Shown here piece after piece: positions 53,043 to 63,107 of a stretch of DNA of 64,000 nucleotides. Numbering within the stretch: position 1 is the first letter of the stretch; each line of letters begins with the position of its first letter. The DNA lies in the NCBI GenBank assembly GCA_028289545.1, contig JANQPG010000092.1:1-64000 (forward strand), in the 5' to 3' direction. The notes under the pieces were generated by a model. The model was given only the letters and a program-made list of their open reading frames with translations, searched no databases and had not been told where the DNA came from. A program made the translations under genes and the position numbers. Source of the stretch: Woeseiaceae bacterium. Its GTDB lineage: Bacteria; Pseudomonadota; Gammaproteobacteria; Steroidobacterales; Woeseiaceae.

Positions 53043-53651
53043 GTGAAACTCTATACAGCGCCGTCACCGAGCGGCCTGCGCGTCAGCGCTTTTATCGCTG
53101 AGAAGGGCATCGAGATACCGACCGAAACGCTCGACATTCAGGTAGGGGAGACCCGAACGGACGAGTTCCTGCAAAAAAATTCTCTTGGTGAGATTCCCGT
53201 TCTCGAACTCGACGACGGCACACTGCTGACCGAAACACTGGCCATCTGCCGTTACCTCGAGGCGCTATACCCGGAAGATCCGTTAATGGGCACGGATCCG
53301 CTGACGACAGCAAAGGTCGACATGTGGTCACGGCGCATGGAACAGCAAGTCATGGGTCCTATTGCGCAGGTGGCGCAGCATACGTTTACATTCTTTGCCG
53401 ACAAACTGGAGCAGCTGCCGGCGTACGCGGAAACGCAGAAACGGCTGCAGGACAAACGCTGGGGTTGGCTGGATGCGGAACTCGCGGACGGTCGCCGCTA
53501 CGTGTGCGACGACGTGTTCTCAGTGGCGGACATTACCGGCATGGCCGTGCTCATGATTTGTCAGTTTGCGGAGATGCCGGTTCCGGAGCGGTTCGGTAAC
53601 GTGAAGCGGTGGGAGACTGCAATGTATGAGCGGTCGTCGTGGGCCGGTTAG
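53043..53651 (+). CDS. Glutathione S-transferase family protein
   Basis: 202 residues from GTG 53043, which has AAGGAGG 7 bases upstream. The thioredoxin-like N domain (KLYTAPSPSGLRVSAFIAEK; GEIPVLELDDGTLLTETLAI) has the cis-Pro and the glutathione-binding E-T pair. The helical C domain starts around residue 85 (TTAKVDMWSRRMEQQVMGPI). The catalytic residue at the N terminus (SPSGLRV) is Ser-like, and the substrate is unknown. It converges with and overlaps the AraC regulator by four bases. Confidence 0.9.
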   Translation: MKLYTAPSPSGLRVSAFIAEKGIEIPTETLDIQVGETRTDEFLQKNSLGEIPVLELDDGTLLTETLAICRYLEALYPEDPLMGTDPLTTAKVDMWSRRMEQQVMGPIAQVAQHTFTFFADKLEQLPAYAETQKRLQDKRWGWLDAELADGRRYVCDDVFSVADITGMAVLMICQFAEMPVPERFGNVKRWETAMYERSSWAG

Positions 53652-54640
53652 CCACGGGCTCGAAACTCCAGAGGTGAGCGGCCTGTCCAGCGACGAAAAC
53701 CGCGCGCAAAACTATTCGGATCGCGATAGGCGAGAAGCGAGGCTATTTCGGCAATCTGCAGCGAGCTCTTGGTCAGATAACGAACGGCAAGATCCTTTCG
53801 GGTTTCGTCGAGCACCCTCTGAAACGTCGTGCCTTCCGAACTCAGAGCGCGCTGCAACGTGCTGCGGCTTATTCCGATGGAGAGACAAACGTCCGTCGCG
53901 CTGGATCTTCCGATCGCAAACAGCTCCATGAGCGTCGAACGCACTCGAGCGGCCATCGATACCTCGGCTCGCTGAGCTTCAAGCTGGCATTTGAGGTCCT
54001 GTTCGAAATCTGCCCACAGCCGGCTGTTCTCCGAGATGAACGGTCGTCTTGCATCCTCAGCGGCGTATGCCAACGTACTGCACTCACCGGGTTCCGGCAT
54101 GACGCCGAGGTGTCCGGCAATCGCGTGGCGCTCCTTCCTCGACGCGTGCAGTTTTGCCGCGACCGGTCTCATAGGGTGGGCGGTTGCCAGCCTCGCGGCT
54201 TCCGCGAAGTACACGAGGTGCAAGGCACCCAGCGTTGGCGGCACTTCCAGCTTCGTGTCGGCGGAGCGATGTTCGATCCATAGCAGACCTTCGTCCCAGT
54301 AGTATCGCACCTGAGTTGGCCCCAGCAGCGATTTATAGAGCGACAAGCGTTTCAAGCCCGTCTCGAGATTCGGGGCGCAGGTTAGCGAGAAGAAAGCGGG
54401 TATGACCGGTCCGCGCGCGATAGTAATGCCAAGGTGGGTCACGAACTCCGGATTATCGGTTAACGACTCCATGGCATTCCATGCGTCGAAGTACTGGGCG
54501 GCGTTGACACGAACGTCTCCGTTTGCCCGTACGAGGTGCGTCAAACCCGCACGACTCAGCATCGCTTCGGGATCGATACCGAGGATTCGGCAGCACACTT
54601 CCGTGCCCATCGAAAGCGAATAGTTTTCGTCGTTGTTCAA
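53648..54640 (-). CDS. AraC-family regulator with N-terminal arabinose-binding-like domain (OruR/ArgR-type)
   Basis: About 330 residues from TTG 54640, with GAGGA upstream; ATG 54610 and GTG 54745 are alternatives. The N-terminal half resembles the Arabinose_bd domain of OruR-type regulators (RILGIDPEAMLSRAGL; MESLTDNPEFVTHLGI). The C-terminal AraC domain has AIGRSSATDVCLSIGISRST, LQRALSSEGTTFQRVLDETR and IAEIASLLAYRDPNSFARGF. It is divergent from the IorAB-type genes and probably activates them. Confidence 0.88.
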   Translation of the reverse strand: MNNDENYSLSMGTEVCCRILGIDPEAMLSRAGLTHLVRANGDVRVNAAQYFDAWNAMESLTDNPEFVTHLGITIARGPVIPAFFSLTCAPNLETGLKRLSLYKSLLGPTQVRYYWDEGLLWIEHRSADTKLEVPPTLGALHLVYFAEAARLATAHPMRPVAAKLHASRKERHAIAGHLGVMPEPGECSTLAYAAEDARRPFISENSRLWADFEQDLKCQLEAQRAEVSMAARVRSTLMELFAIGRSSATDVCLSIGISRSTLQRALSSEGTTFQRVLDETRKDLAVRYLTKSSLQIAEIASLLAYRDPNSFARGFRRWTGRSPLEFRARG

Positions 54641-54831
54641 TCCAGTGCGTTCCTCATCGCCGCGGCTTATGCAGGAATGCCACGGTCTCGGTTCAATGAA
54701 CAGGTTCTGCAGTGCGTTTGAACGATTCTGCAGGCCATTGAACACATTTGCATATTGTACGACGTCAGGTGGGTATCTAGGCTGCCTGAAAGACCAGTCT
54801 TCCGACTGCGAGCCTGATAGGGGAGAAGCGT

Positions 54832-55293
54832 TTGCAACTTTCGGTTAACGGAAAAACACATGAGGTGGATGTCGAGCCCGACATGCCGTTGCTTTGGGTG
54901 CTGCGAGACGAGCTCGGCATCAAGGAGCCCAAGTACGGCTGCGGCATTGCCCAGTGCGGCGCGTGCACAGTACACGTCGGTGGCTCGCCCGTCCGTTCGT
55001 GTCAGCTGCCGGTCGGCAGTGTCTGGAGCGACGTGAAGACCCTCTCCGGTCTGGGTGCCGGCGGCGCGCTTCATCCGCTGCAGACGGCATGGATTGAGCA
55101 CCAGGTCGCCCAGTGCGGTTACTGCCAATCGGGTCAAATCATGCAGGCCGCGGATCTTCTTGCGCGAAATCCTAATCCGAGCGATGCCGACATCGATGCC
55201 GCCATGTCTGCAAATCTCTGCCGCTGCGGAGCCTATCCGCGAATTCGAGCCGCGATAAAAGCGGCCGCAGCAAGCATGCGTGGCGGCGAATGA
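54832..55293 (+). CDS. IorA-type (2Fe-2S) subunit of a molybdenum hydroxylase
   Basis: 153 residues from TTG 54832 (GGGGAG upstream). The plant-type ferredoxin domain holds [15 protein letters not shown] with the first three cluster Cys. The second helical domain has [16 protein letters not shown] and [15 protein letters not shown]. This is the small iron-sulfur subunit of isoquinoline 1-oxidoreductase-like enzymes. Its stop overlaps the large-subunit start (ATGA). Confidence 0.93.
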   Translation: MQLSVNGKTHEVDVEPDMPLLWVLRDELGIKEPKYGCGIAQCGACTVHVGGSPVRSCQLPVGSVWSDVKTLSGLGAGGALHPLQTAWIEHQVAQCGYCQSGQIMQAADLLARNPNPSDADIDAAMSANLCRCGAYPRIRAAIKAAAASMRGGE

Positions 55294-57575
55294 ACGAGGT
55301 ATCGAAAGATCCAAAGAAAGCCAACAACGGGAAAGCCGATAAACCGAAGGTGAGTCGACGAAAGTTTCTGATTGGCTCGGCTGCCGTTGCGGGCGGCGTT
55401 GCCTTCGGCGCCTACTTCATTCTCAGAACGCCGGCGAATCCGCTACTCAGAGACCTTGGGCCCGGCGAAGCCGCCATTACTCCGTTCGTCAAAATTACGG
55501 AGACCGGCATTACCTTCATCGTACCCCGCGCCGACGTGGGACAGGGCATCCTGTCGACTCAGGCTCATCTGATCGCGGAGGAGCTCGATATCGATCCTGG
55601 TACCGTCACCCTGGATCCGGGTCAGCCGCATCCGATTTACGTCAACGCAAAGATCGCCTCGAACAGTCTGCCGTTTCAGCCGCTGGACGAGGGTTTTGTG
55701 CCTCGGACCGTTCGGGACCTGATGGAAACCGTCGCGCGGGTGTCTGGTGCACAGTTCACTGGAGGTTCGTCGTCCGTGGCTGACCTTCACGAGAAACTGC
55801 GGCACGCCGGCGCCGCTGCCCGGGAAACCCTGAAGACAGCCGCCGCGGGCCGCTACGGAATACCCGCCGCCAGTCTTGCAACCGAAAACGGCGAGGTTGT
55901 ATTCCCGGACGGCCGCCGAATCGCATACACCGAACTGGCCGCGGACGCCGCGCTCGTCGAACCCGTAACCGACGTAGAGCTCCGCCCGCCGGAAAGATGG
56001 CGGAAGCTGGGGACAGTGTTTCAGCGTATCGACATCGTCGCGAAATCGACCGGGGCGCAGCGCTACGGCATCGACATCGAACTGCCGGATATGCTGTATG
56101 CGGCGGTGCGTGCAAATCCGGGGCGCGGCGTGAGTTTTGATCGCTACGACGACTCGGTTGCGCGCGAAATCCGCGGCGTCCATGTTGTCGTGGAAGTCAC
56201 CGACGGCCTCGCCGTCGTCGCCGATAACACCTGGCGTGCTTTTCGTGCGGCGGCTGCTCTCGATGTCGACTGGCAAACACCGGACTACCCGGCATCGAGC
56301 GAGGAAATGTGGCGAGTTCTCGAAGATGCCCACAGGGAGGACAACATCGATAGCCGTCTGCGCGATGACGGAGATGTCGATGAGGCGCTCGACGGCGCGG
56401 ACGTCGTGTCTGCCGAGTACCGCGCTCCGTTCCTCGCGCATGCGGCGCTGGAACCGCTTAACGCGACGGTGCTCGTCGAGCCGGATCACGTGACTGTGTG
56501 GACGGCAACGCAGGTGCCCACTGCAATTCGGGACGCCGCCGCCGAGATGACCGGGGTGGGCAAGGAAAACGTGACGCTGCATGTGTTACCGGCAGGCGGC
56601 AGCTTCGGTCGTCGACTGGACCATGACTACGTAGTACAGGCGATCGAGGTTGCCATGAGCGTGCCGGGCACACCGGTCAAGACTACGTGGAGCCGTGAAG
56701 CGGACATGGCGCACGATTTTCCGAGGCCGTTTCACATGGCGCGCGCCCGCGGCGCCGTGTCCGGCGGCCGCGTTGTCGCCTGCGACATCGACACGATCAG
56801 TCCATCTCTCTCGGCCAGCTGGTTTGGGCGTGTTTTCATTGTGCCGCCCGGCCCTGACACGCTCATTGTCTGGGGGGCGTACGATCAGCCTTACGCGATA
56901 CCTCACTACCGGGTGACCGGGTACAAGGCCCCCGAGGTCGTGCCGATTGGGTCATGGCGCTCGCCCGGCGCTTGCTCCAACAGCTTCTTCCACGAGGCTT
57001 TCCTGTCCGAGTTGATCGCTGCTGCGGGCGTCGATCCGCTGGAGGAACGTCTTCGTCTGATCAGTGATCCGACGTCTCGTCGTGTGCTCGAGGCGGTGGG
57101 GGAGATGTGCAGCTGGAACGGCCCCGATATTGGGGCAGGGCGGGGCCGTGGTATTGCCTTTGCACATTCGCATCACGTTCCCGTCGCAGAGGTCGTGGAC
57201 GTCACCGTAACGGACCGGGGGCTGCGAATCGACGACGTATGGATAGCGGCCGACTGCGGGACGGTATTCGATCCCGTAAACGCAGAGGCGCAGCTGACCG
57301 GGGCGGCCATCTGGGGCTTGGGTCACGCGATGAACTGCGAACTGACTTACGAAAATTACGCGCCGTTGCAAACGAACTATCACGCTTTTCAGGGTATGCG
57401 GCTTTACCAAACTCCTCGATTCCACACGAAACTTCTGGAGCAAGCCCCTGCCGTGGCAGGGCTGGGGGAGCCCGCAACCGCACCTGCCGCGCCGGCGTTG
57501 GCGGACGCGATATTTGCGGCAACCGGACAGCGTCTGAGGGAAATGCCCTTCAACCGGTTTGTCGATTTCGCGTGA
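55290..57575 (+). CDS. IorB-type molybdopterin-binding large subunit, Tat-exported
   Basis: 761 residues. The N terminus has a twin-arginine signal ([20 protein letters not shown]), so the pair is exported folded. The xanthine-dehydrogenase-like Mo domains follow ([100 protein letters not shown]). The enzyme hydroxylates or oxidises an aldehyde or N-heterocycle with water as oxygen donor. The FAD subunit found in other hydroxylases is absent, as expected in this two-subunit type. Confidence 0.92.
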   Translation: MNEVSKDPKKANNGKADKPKVSRRKFLIGSAAVAGGVAFGAYFILRTPANPLLRDLGPGEAAITPFVKITETGITFIVPRADVGQGILSTQAHLIAEELDIDPGTVTLDPGQPHPIYVNAKIASNSLPFQPLDEGFVPRTVRDLMETVARVSGAQFTGGSSSVADLHEKLRHAGAAARETLKTAAAGRYGIPAASLATENGEVVFPDGRRIAYTELAADAALVEPVTDVELRPPERWRKLGTVFQRIDIVAKSTGAQRYGIDIELPDMLYAAVRANPGRGVSFDRYDDSVAREIRGVHVVVEVTDGLAVVADNTWRAFRAAAALDVDWQTPDYPASSEEMWRVLEDAHREDNIDSRLRDDGDVDEALDGADVVSAEYRAPFLAHAALEPLNATVLVEPDHVTVWTATQVPTAIRDAAAEMTGVGKENVTLHVLPAGGSFGRRLDHDYVVQAIEVAMSVPGTPVKTTWSREADMAHDFPRPFHMARARGAVSGGRVVACDIDTISPSLSASWFGRVFIVPPGPDTLIVWGAYDQPYAIPHYRVTGYKAPEVVPIGSWRSPGACSNSFFHEAFLSELIAAAGVDPLEERLRLISDPTSRRVLEAVGEMCSWNGPDIGAGRGRGIAFAHSHHVPVAEVVDVTVTDRGLRIDDVWIAADCGTVFDPVNAEAQLTGAAIWGLGHAMNCELTYENYAPLQTNYHAFQGMRLYQTPRFHTKLLEQAPAVAGLGEPATAPAAPALADAIFAATGQRLREMPFNRFVDFA

Positions 57576-57644
57576 AGGTACACCGTGTCAGGCTACTCTC
57601 GAAGGCCCCGGCGAAAGATAGATAGCTGGTGCGCGGTTCTCCGC

Positions 57645-59234
57645 TTACCCCGCCGTCTGTGACTTAACCGACGTACCCTCGAGAGACGATTTTGTCGGTT
57701 CCGCCGCAATGCCTTCTGGCCGAGTTCGGTAGGCCGCCGCGGCAAATCCAAGTGCCGTTACGAGCAAGGCCGCATCGATACTGAACAGTAGCGGTTTCGC
57801 CGCGTCAGAAGCCGCCATTGCGCTCGGGACATGCAGAGCAGTAACAACGGCAAGCACCGCGGCGATCGCAATGTAGTGATACCGCACCCAGCGGATTGGG
57901 TTCCGGCCGACGGTAATCGCCAGAAGACTGGCAATCCAGATGCTCAGGAATACGACTGTCAGCGGGGCTTCGAGCTTCGCTACCGTAACCAGCGCCGTGG
58001 CGACCAGCGCAGCTGAAAGACCCGTGGTCATCCCGCGCCACAGTGCTTCGGTTCTGGGTTTTGCCTGACCCTGCTGCCGCTTGCGCTTGAACCAGATCAT
58101 CATGCCCGTGCTGGTAATGTAGGTCAGCGCGAGCGACAGCACGAAGTAGAGAATTTTGATCGGATAGCCGCCGAACGTGCCGTAGTGCAGGGGCTGTACC
58201 ATGCCGAACACCCGGGCGCCGGCCGGGCTGCCGCTACCGCCGAACTTCTCCAGGAACTCGCCGGAGTTGCGGTAGATGTCGGACGTACGCATCGAAAGAA
58301 TGCCTTCCTCGTAGTAGGCAACGCTCGTCGTATGGCCGCTGCTCTTGGGATTGCTGGCAACGAGTATCGAGAAGCGGCGGTCTTCGGCCTCGGAGCGCAA
58401 AAGCATGGATTCGTAGTCCGGCGAAGCGCTCATCAAAGGCGCGTCCAGAACCGGTTGCGGTCCCTGGATCACCTGTATGGCGGCCTCCTGGTCGCCTTCG
58501 TAAGCCAGCATGGCGAGCGCAACCACGGTAATGCCGGCGACACCGAGAAACGCACCGGTAAACGTAATCACGAGATGAAACGGCAGGCCCCAGACACTTA
58601 GACGGTTGTGCATGTCGGTCCAGGCCATGCGCGCGTTGCGCTTCAGGCGCAGTTTGAATGCGTCCTTGATGATGGTCGGGTGCGCAAAAATGCCCGATAG
58701 GATCAGTGTAAACATACACACACCGATAATCCCGACGAGATAGCGGCCCCAGGGATTGGGCAAGAGCAGCACCGTGTGCAGATCTTCGATCAGGTGCGCG
58801 TACGGCGCTTCGGCGACGCTCAGCAGCTCGCCCGTTTGCGGATCGGCGACCCAGTCAGTGCTGTCGAGCGGCTCGCCGTGCCCGGCGCGCTGATTGAGGC
58901 GTACGGTCAGATAAGGCCGGAACTCGTCAGGCCCGTAAGCCACGACGTTCAGTATTTCGTTGCCGTCCTTGAGTTCCGCCTCGGCGTTGTGTGCAGCGGC
59001 GGCGATGGCTCGCGGCGTCGTCTCGTAAGAGGCTTTGGTGCCGGGCAGTTCCCACAGCGAAATTTCCGGTACGAACAAGGTGAGCGCGCCGGACAAACTC
59101 ACAATGTAGATCAGTGCGGCGAACGACAGCCCAAGCACCGAATGCGAATCGATCATTTGCCGAACGAAGCGGTTGTTGCTGCCTTCGACTTTCCGGCCAG
59201 CTGTTGTTTCCCCGGTCAGGGTCTTTGACGTCAT
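57645..59234 (-). CDS. PepSY-associated TM-helix protein (iron-uptake-linked)
   Basis: 529 residues from ATG 59234 (overlapping the upstream stop). The first transmembrane helix (SVLGLSFAALIYIVSLSGAL) and the following helices match the PepSY_TM family. It has a periplasmic domain with DWVADPQTGELLSVAEAPYA and further helices at the end (ALVATALVTVAKLEAPLTVV). Members often encode membrane ferric reductase-like proteins near siderophore receptors. A Fur-type box 590 bases upstream, before the operon's first gene, fits iron regulation. Confidence 0.85.
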   Translation of the reverse strand: MTSKTLTGETTAGRKVEGSNNRFVRQMIDSHSVLGLSFAALIYIVSLSGALTLFVPEISLWELPGTKASYETTPRAIAAAAHNAEAELKDGNEILNVVAYGPDEFRPYLTVRLNQRAGHGEPLDSTDWVADPQTGELLSVAEAPYAHLIEDLHTVLLLPNPWGRYLVGIIGVCMFTLILSGIFAHPTIIKDAFKLRLKRNARMAWTDMHNRLSVWGLPFHLVITFTGAFLGVAGITVVALAMLAYEGDQEAAIQVIQGPQPVLDAPLMSASPDYESMLLRSEAEDRRFSILVASNPKSSGHTTSVAYYEEGILSMRTSDIYRNSGEFLEKFGGSGSPAGARVFGMVQPLHYGTFGGYPIKILYFVLSLALTYITSTGMMIWFKRKRQQGQAKPRTEALWRGMTTGLSAALVATALVTVAKLEAPLTVVFLSIWIASLLAITVGRNPIRWVRYHYIAIAAVLAVVTALHVPSAMAASDAAKPLLFSIDAALLVTALGFAAAAYRTRPEGIAAEPTKSSLEGTSVKSQTAG

Positions 59235-59779
59235 ATCAGCAGGTAGATAACAGCCGCGACGGCGGTAACGACGATGGGTAACCACAGCACACGCCACAGG
59301 TTTGTATCCACGGTTGCGTGCAGCGCGCCCAGTGACCAGAAGAGTGGCGTCATCAATCCGCCCGTGAACAGTCGGGTGATTTCCTGTGCCCAGGGTTTGG
59401 TGGCGATCAGCAGACTTACGGCGAGCGCACAGATCAGATAGAGAGGCCCCGCCGAAAACAGTCGCAGCGACAGCCGCGCCGCGGACCCGGAAGGAGAGGC
59501 CGGCATGAGTCGCTCGCGCCTGGGTGTGCGGTTGTGGCCAACCGCTGATGCCGCGAAAAACGGCAGCAGAATCATCAGGTAGGCGATGACCGAAATTGTT
59601 ACCAGGGCCCAGGTGATGCCGAGTTCAGTCCCGAGTGTCTGAACGAACAAAAACAGCGACAGCAGAAAGAGTGCAAGGCCGCCAACCACAAAACCGGCTG
59701 CTCCCGACTCAGCCGACTTCGAGCGGCGCAGGAAAAACACGCACAGCGCCTGCGCTGTCACGCCCGCTGTCATCCACAT
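59231..59779 (-). CDS. Small membrane protein upstream of the PepSY gene
   Basis: 182 residues from ATG 59779 (GGGCGGAG nearby); an upstream open frame has no family support. Four to five hydrophobic helices are visible (GFVVGGLALFLLSLFLFVQT; WALVTISVIAYLMILLPFFA; LFSAGPLYLICALAVSLLIA; VLWLPIVVTAVAAVIYLLI). No family is recognised. It is the first gene of the two-gene iron-linked operon opposite the TonB receptor. Confidence 0.75.
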   Translation of the reverse strand: MWMTAGVTAQALCVFFLRRSKSAESGAAGFVVGGLALFLLSLFLFVQTLGTELGITWALVTISVIAYLMILLPFFAASAVGHNRTPRRERLMPASPSGSAARLSLRLFSAGPLYLICALAVSLLIATKPWAQEITRLFTGGLMTPLFWSLGALHATVDTNLWRVLWLPIVVTAVAAVIYLLI

Positions 59780-59823
59780 GATTCGCTCCGCCCGGTCCGA
59801 CTTCCTGTAGTGGTATGTACGAT

Positions 59824-59848
59824 ATTGCAAATAATAATGATTCGCAAT
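59824..59848. promoter_or_regulatory. Fur box in the divergent iron-uptake promoter
   Basis: ATTGCAAATAATAATGATTC then GCAAT is an imperfect palindrome. Its 19-base core matches the classic Fur consensus GCAAATGATAATCATTTGC at 15 of 19 positions. It lies between the membrane protein/PepSY operon and the TonB receptor. Confidence 0.75.
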
Positions 59849-59913
59849 ACGATTCGCGAAAATGGATGTAGCCCCTATGGGCTGCGCTCGTAATCGAGCC
59901 AAGGGAGGCTCTA

Positions 59914-62151
59914 TTGAACATAATAACTGGCCGCACCATTGCGTTCCTGCTCACCGTCATCACGCTGACACCCGTTCAACCGACCGCTGCTCAAGATACC
60001 GAAGAAGCCGTTGACGAAATCATCGTTACCGCCGAGAAATTCGGTCGTTCCATCGAAGAAACGACGACGAGCGTCGTAGTGGTTACGGGCGAAGAGCTGG
60101 AAGCCCGCAGCGTCGAGGATCTGTACGACGTAATTCTGCGCACGCCGAACGTAACGCAGAGTTTCGGAGAAAAAGGCTTCACGATCCGCGGCATCGACCA
60201 GCGGTTGGGAGCAGGCGGCGGCCTCCTGATCAACACAATCGTCGACGGTGCGTCACTCCCCAACAACCAGTCGACGTTCTTCGGCCCGTACTCCGCCTGG
60301 GACATTGGCCAGGTTGAAATACTCCGCGGACCGCAGGGTACGGTGCAGGGCCGCAACGCGATCGGCGGCGCGATCATCATCAACTCGGCCGATCCGGAAC
60401 TCGATAACCTGAACGGTAAAGTGCGCGCCTCTTACGGCGAGCTCGGCAGCTACCAGGCCGCGGGCGCACTCAATCTGCCGCTGATCGACGGCTTGCTGGC
60501 ACTGCGCCTGTCTGCTGATCACCGCGAGACGGACGGCTGGGTAACCAACCCGACCCGCGACGGAGAAGATTACGACCCGCGCGAGGCCACCACCTGGCGA
60601 GCAAAGCTCCTCTACGCGCCGACGGACACGTTCTCAGCGAAGTACACGCTAAGCAGCACGGACAGCAGCGGTGGCGAAGATCTCGTCGATTTTGCGCTGT
60701 TCCCGGGAGAGCGTATCAACACGTCAAACCTGCCGGCCGAGGAGGGCTCCGAACACCTGATCAACACGCTGGAGCTCAACTGGGCCATCAACGATGCCGT
60801 GAACCTGACGTCGCTGACGACCTACTACGAGCACGACTACGTGCGGATCGAGGATCTCGACAATACGGCGTTGGACCTCGGCGGCCTCGACCGTACCCAG
60901 GACGACGATAGTTTCGTGCAGGAAATCCGCGCGACGATCGACACGGGCGGCGCCTGGCGCGCTCTGGTCGGAGCGTATTACGGCGATTTCGACAACGTAA
61001 GCTTCGACAACTTCTTCGTGCCGACGGCTTTCCTCAATCCGGCTTTGCCCCCGGGCCTGATTTTTCAGGAGCGGACGTTCGCGACCGAAGAAGAGAACAT
61101 TGCGGTATTCGGCGAGTTCGAATACGACCTCAGCGATCGGCTGACGATCATTGCGGGCGCACGCTACGACGACGAATCCAGGGACTTCGGCGCGCTCAGC
61201 ACGACCGAGACCGACACGCCGGGGGTCATTCCGTTTCTCCCGGACGACGAGTTGATCACCAACAAGACAAACTACGAAGCCTTTCTGCCCAAGCTGGGCG
61301 TCCGCTACAGCGTGACGGGCGATACGTCGCTGGGTTTTGTCGTGCAGCGCGCTTACCGCGCGGGTGGCACAGGCGTGGCCATCGTCAGCGGGCTCGTGTC
61401 CGAGTTCGATCCCGAGTACACGTGGAACTACGAGGCGTCGCTTAGATCCTCGGTCATGGACAATCGCGTTTCGATCGAAGCCAATGTGTTCTTTACGCAG
61501 TGGGAAGACCAGATCCTCAGCCAGATCACGCAGTTCGGCCGCGACAACGGCGTGCCACTCGACACGATACCCGTCAACGCCGGCGAATCGGAACTGTACG
61601 GGTTCGAATTGGCCGTGGATGCTGCCGTGACCGAGAGCTTCAGCGTGTTCGCGGCGTTTGGCTATGTCGAAACCGAATACACGGACTTCGTGACGGCGAC
61701 TGAAGAACTGACCGACAACGAATTCAACAACGCCTCACCCGTAACGGCGAGCGCGGGCTTCAGCTGGGCCGGATTCAACGGTTTCAGCGTTGTTGCCGAC
61801 GTTAACTATCGCGACGAGTTCTTTTCGGTCAGCACCAACGACCCGACCCGCGTGACCTTTGTCGACGTCACGAACGATGCCGGCGACGTTATCGGCCAAC
61901 GCGAGACGTGCTCGGCAACGCCATGCAATGATCCACTGACCCTGGTCGACTCGTCCATTGTCGCCAACATGAAGGCCGGCTACTCGGCCGACAACTGGTC
62001 CGTGTTTCTGTTTGCGAGAAACCTGTTCGACGAAGACTACGCCACGCAGCGCAACGCACCGGGCGGATTTGCGGCGGCGGGGCAGCTCAGAACTGGTGAG
62101 CCGCGGGTCTTTGGCGCGGAGTTCAATATGGCGTTTGGAGGGGCGCGATAG
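59914..62151 (+). CDS. TonB-dependent siderophore/iron receptor
   Basis: 745 residues from TTG 59914 (AGGGAGG upstream). It has a signal peptide, a TonB box (VDEIIVTAEKFGRSIEETTT), a plug with VEILRGPQGTVQGRNAIGGA and a barrel ending with VFGAEFNMAFGGAR. Its position opposite a PepSY operon and next to a Fur box argues for iron (siderophore) uptake. The C terminus ends in Ala-Arg rather than the usual aromatic residue, with Phe a few residues before. Confidence 0.92.
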   Translation: MNIITGRTIAFLLTVITLTPVQPTAAQDTEEAVDEIIVTAEKFGRSIEETTTSVVVVTGEELEARSVEDLYDVILRTPNVTQSFGEKGFTIRGIDQRLGAGGGLLINTIVDGASLPNNQSTFFGPYSAWDIGQVEILRGPQGTVQGRNAIGGAIIINSADPELDNLNGKVRASYGELGSYQAAGALNLPLIDGLLALRLSADHRETDGWVTNPTRDGEDYDPREATTWRAKLLYAPTDTFSAKYTLSSTDSSGGEDLVDFALFPGERINTSNLPAEEGSEHLINTLELNWAINDAVNLTSLTTYYEHDYVRIEDLDNTALDLGGLDRTQDDDSFVQEIRATIDTGGAWRALVGAYYGDFDNVSFDNFFVPTAFLNPALPPGLIFQERTFATEEENIAVFGEFEYDLSDRLTIIAGARYDDESRDFGALSTTETDTPGVIPFLPDDELITNKTNYEAFLPKLGVRYSVTGDTSLGFVVQRAYRAGGTGVAIVSGLVSEFDPEYTWNYEASLRSSVMDNRVSIEANVFFTQWEDQILSQITQFGRDNGVPLDTIPVNAGESELYGFELAVDAAVTESFSVFAAFGYVETEYTDFVTATEELTDNEFNNASPVTASAGFSWAGFNGFSVVADVNYRDEFFSVSTNDPTRVTFVDVTNDAGDVIGQRETCSATPCNDPLTLVDSSIVANMKAGYSADNWSVFLFARNLFDEDYATQRNAPGGFAAAGQLRTGEPRVFGAEFNMAFGGAR

Positions 62152-62187
62152 AGTGTTCAACAACGCCGGTGCTCGAGGCCACGGCGT

Positions 62188-62943
62188 TCAGCACACCTTC
62201 TCAGTCTCCTCGGCAAGCAACCCGATCGCCCCAAGCAGGGCAGTGCGGAGGCTGGATTCGTTGTCACGTACCCGTGCTTCGGGACCGCCCACGCTGAGCG
62301 CCAGTTCGCGCCCGAAATAGGCAAAAGGCATTGCGGCGGCAACTGCGCCGACCCCGCTAATGACGCGCCCATAACCCGTAGCAACACCTTCCGCTCTCAC
62401 ACGCTTGATCGTTCGCATGACCACGTGACTGTTGAGCTCCGGGCGAATGCCTTGTCGATTCGCTCGTCGAATGAGGGCGTACAGGGTACGGTCCGGCATG
62501 GCGCTCAGCATGGCTTCTCCTACCGCAGAGTCCCACAGGCTCATTCGGCGTCCGGGCCGAACGCTCAGGGAGACCTCCTGGGGACTGTCTACCACTTTGA
62601 TGACCTCCGTCTCCAGGTCGCTGCGGACGGTTAGCAGCACCGTTTCGCCGGTGCGCTCACGCAGCTCCTCCATGACGTGTTCGACGGCGGCGCCGCCAAA
62701 CATGTGCGGGACCACCCAGTCGACGGCTTCGGTCATGCGCGGCGAGGGAAAATACGTGTTGCTGCTGCGGTCCACGTTGAGTATTCGCTCGTCAACCATG
62801 ATCTTGAGCAGGGCTGTCAGGCTCGACTTGGGAGAGTCCAGTGCTTCAGCCATTTCCCGGCTCGTGAGCGGCGCCTTTCGCGACGCGAACAGATCGAAGA
62901 TACGCAACAGGCGATGGGCGGTTCGTGCGTGTTCGGCGGGCAT
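62188..62943 (-). CDS. IclR-family transcriptional regulator (second copy)
   Basis: 251 residues from ATG 62943 (GTG 62979 possible). It has a winged helix (LTSREMAEALDSPKSSLTAL; LKIMVDERILNVDRSSNTYF) and an effector domain (GETVLLTVRSDLETEVIKVV; RMSLWDSAVGEAMLSAM). It resembles the IclR protein at 23535 in layout and in the L-W-D-S-A motif. It is divergent from a TonB receptor, so another substrate-specific cluster may begin there. Confidence 0.9.
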   Translation of the reverse strand: MPAEHARTAHRLLRIFDLFASRKAPLTSREMAEALDSPKSSLTALLKIMVDERILNVDRSSNTYFPSPRMTEAVDWVVPHMFGGAAVEHVMEELRERTGETVLLTVRSDLETEVIKVVDSPQEVSLSVRPGRRMSLWDSAVGEAMLSAMPDRTLYALIRRANRQGIRPELNSHVVMRTIKRVRAEGVATGYGRVISGVGAVAAAMPFAYFGRELALSVGGPEARVRDNESSLRTALLGAIGLLAEETEKVC

Positions 62944-62997
62944 CGATTGGGGCCCTGTCGTTACAAGTGGGACTAACACGATATCAGTAAGTAGACA

Positions 62998-63016
62998 AAA
63001 ACTCTATAAAAGTTTT
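62998..63016. promoter_or_regulatory. Inverted repeat upstream of the second IclR gene
   Basis: AAAACT-CTATAAA-AGTTTT is a perfect inverted repeat in the AT-rich gap between the IclR gene and the TonB receptor. It resembles the position, though not the sequence, of the nested repeats at 24291. Confidence 0.5.
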
Positions 63017-63107
63017 CTGTAGCTATATTTGTGTTTTTTGTTGATCCGAGGTTCAGCACGCGGTACACATGAGCCACATCGAGGCTCGCAGGACGGGGGA
63101 TCGCAAG

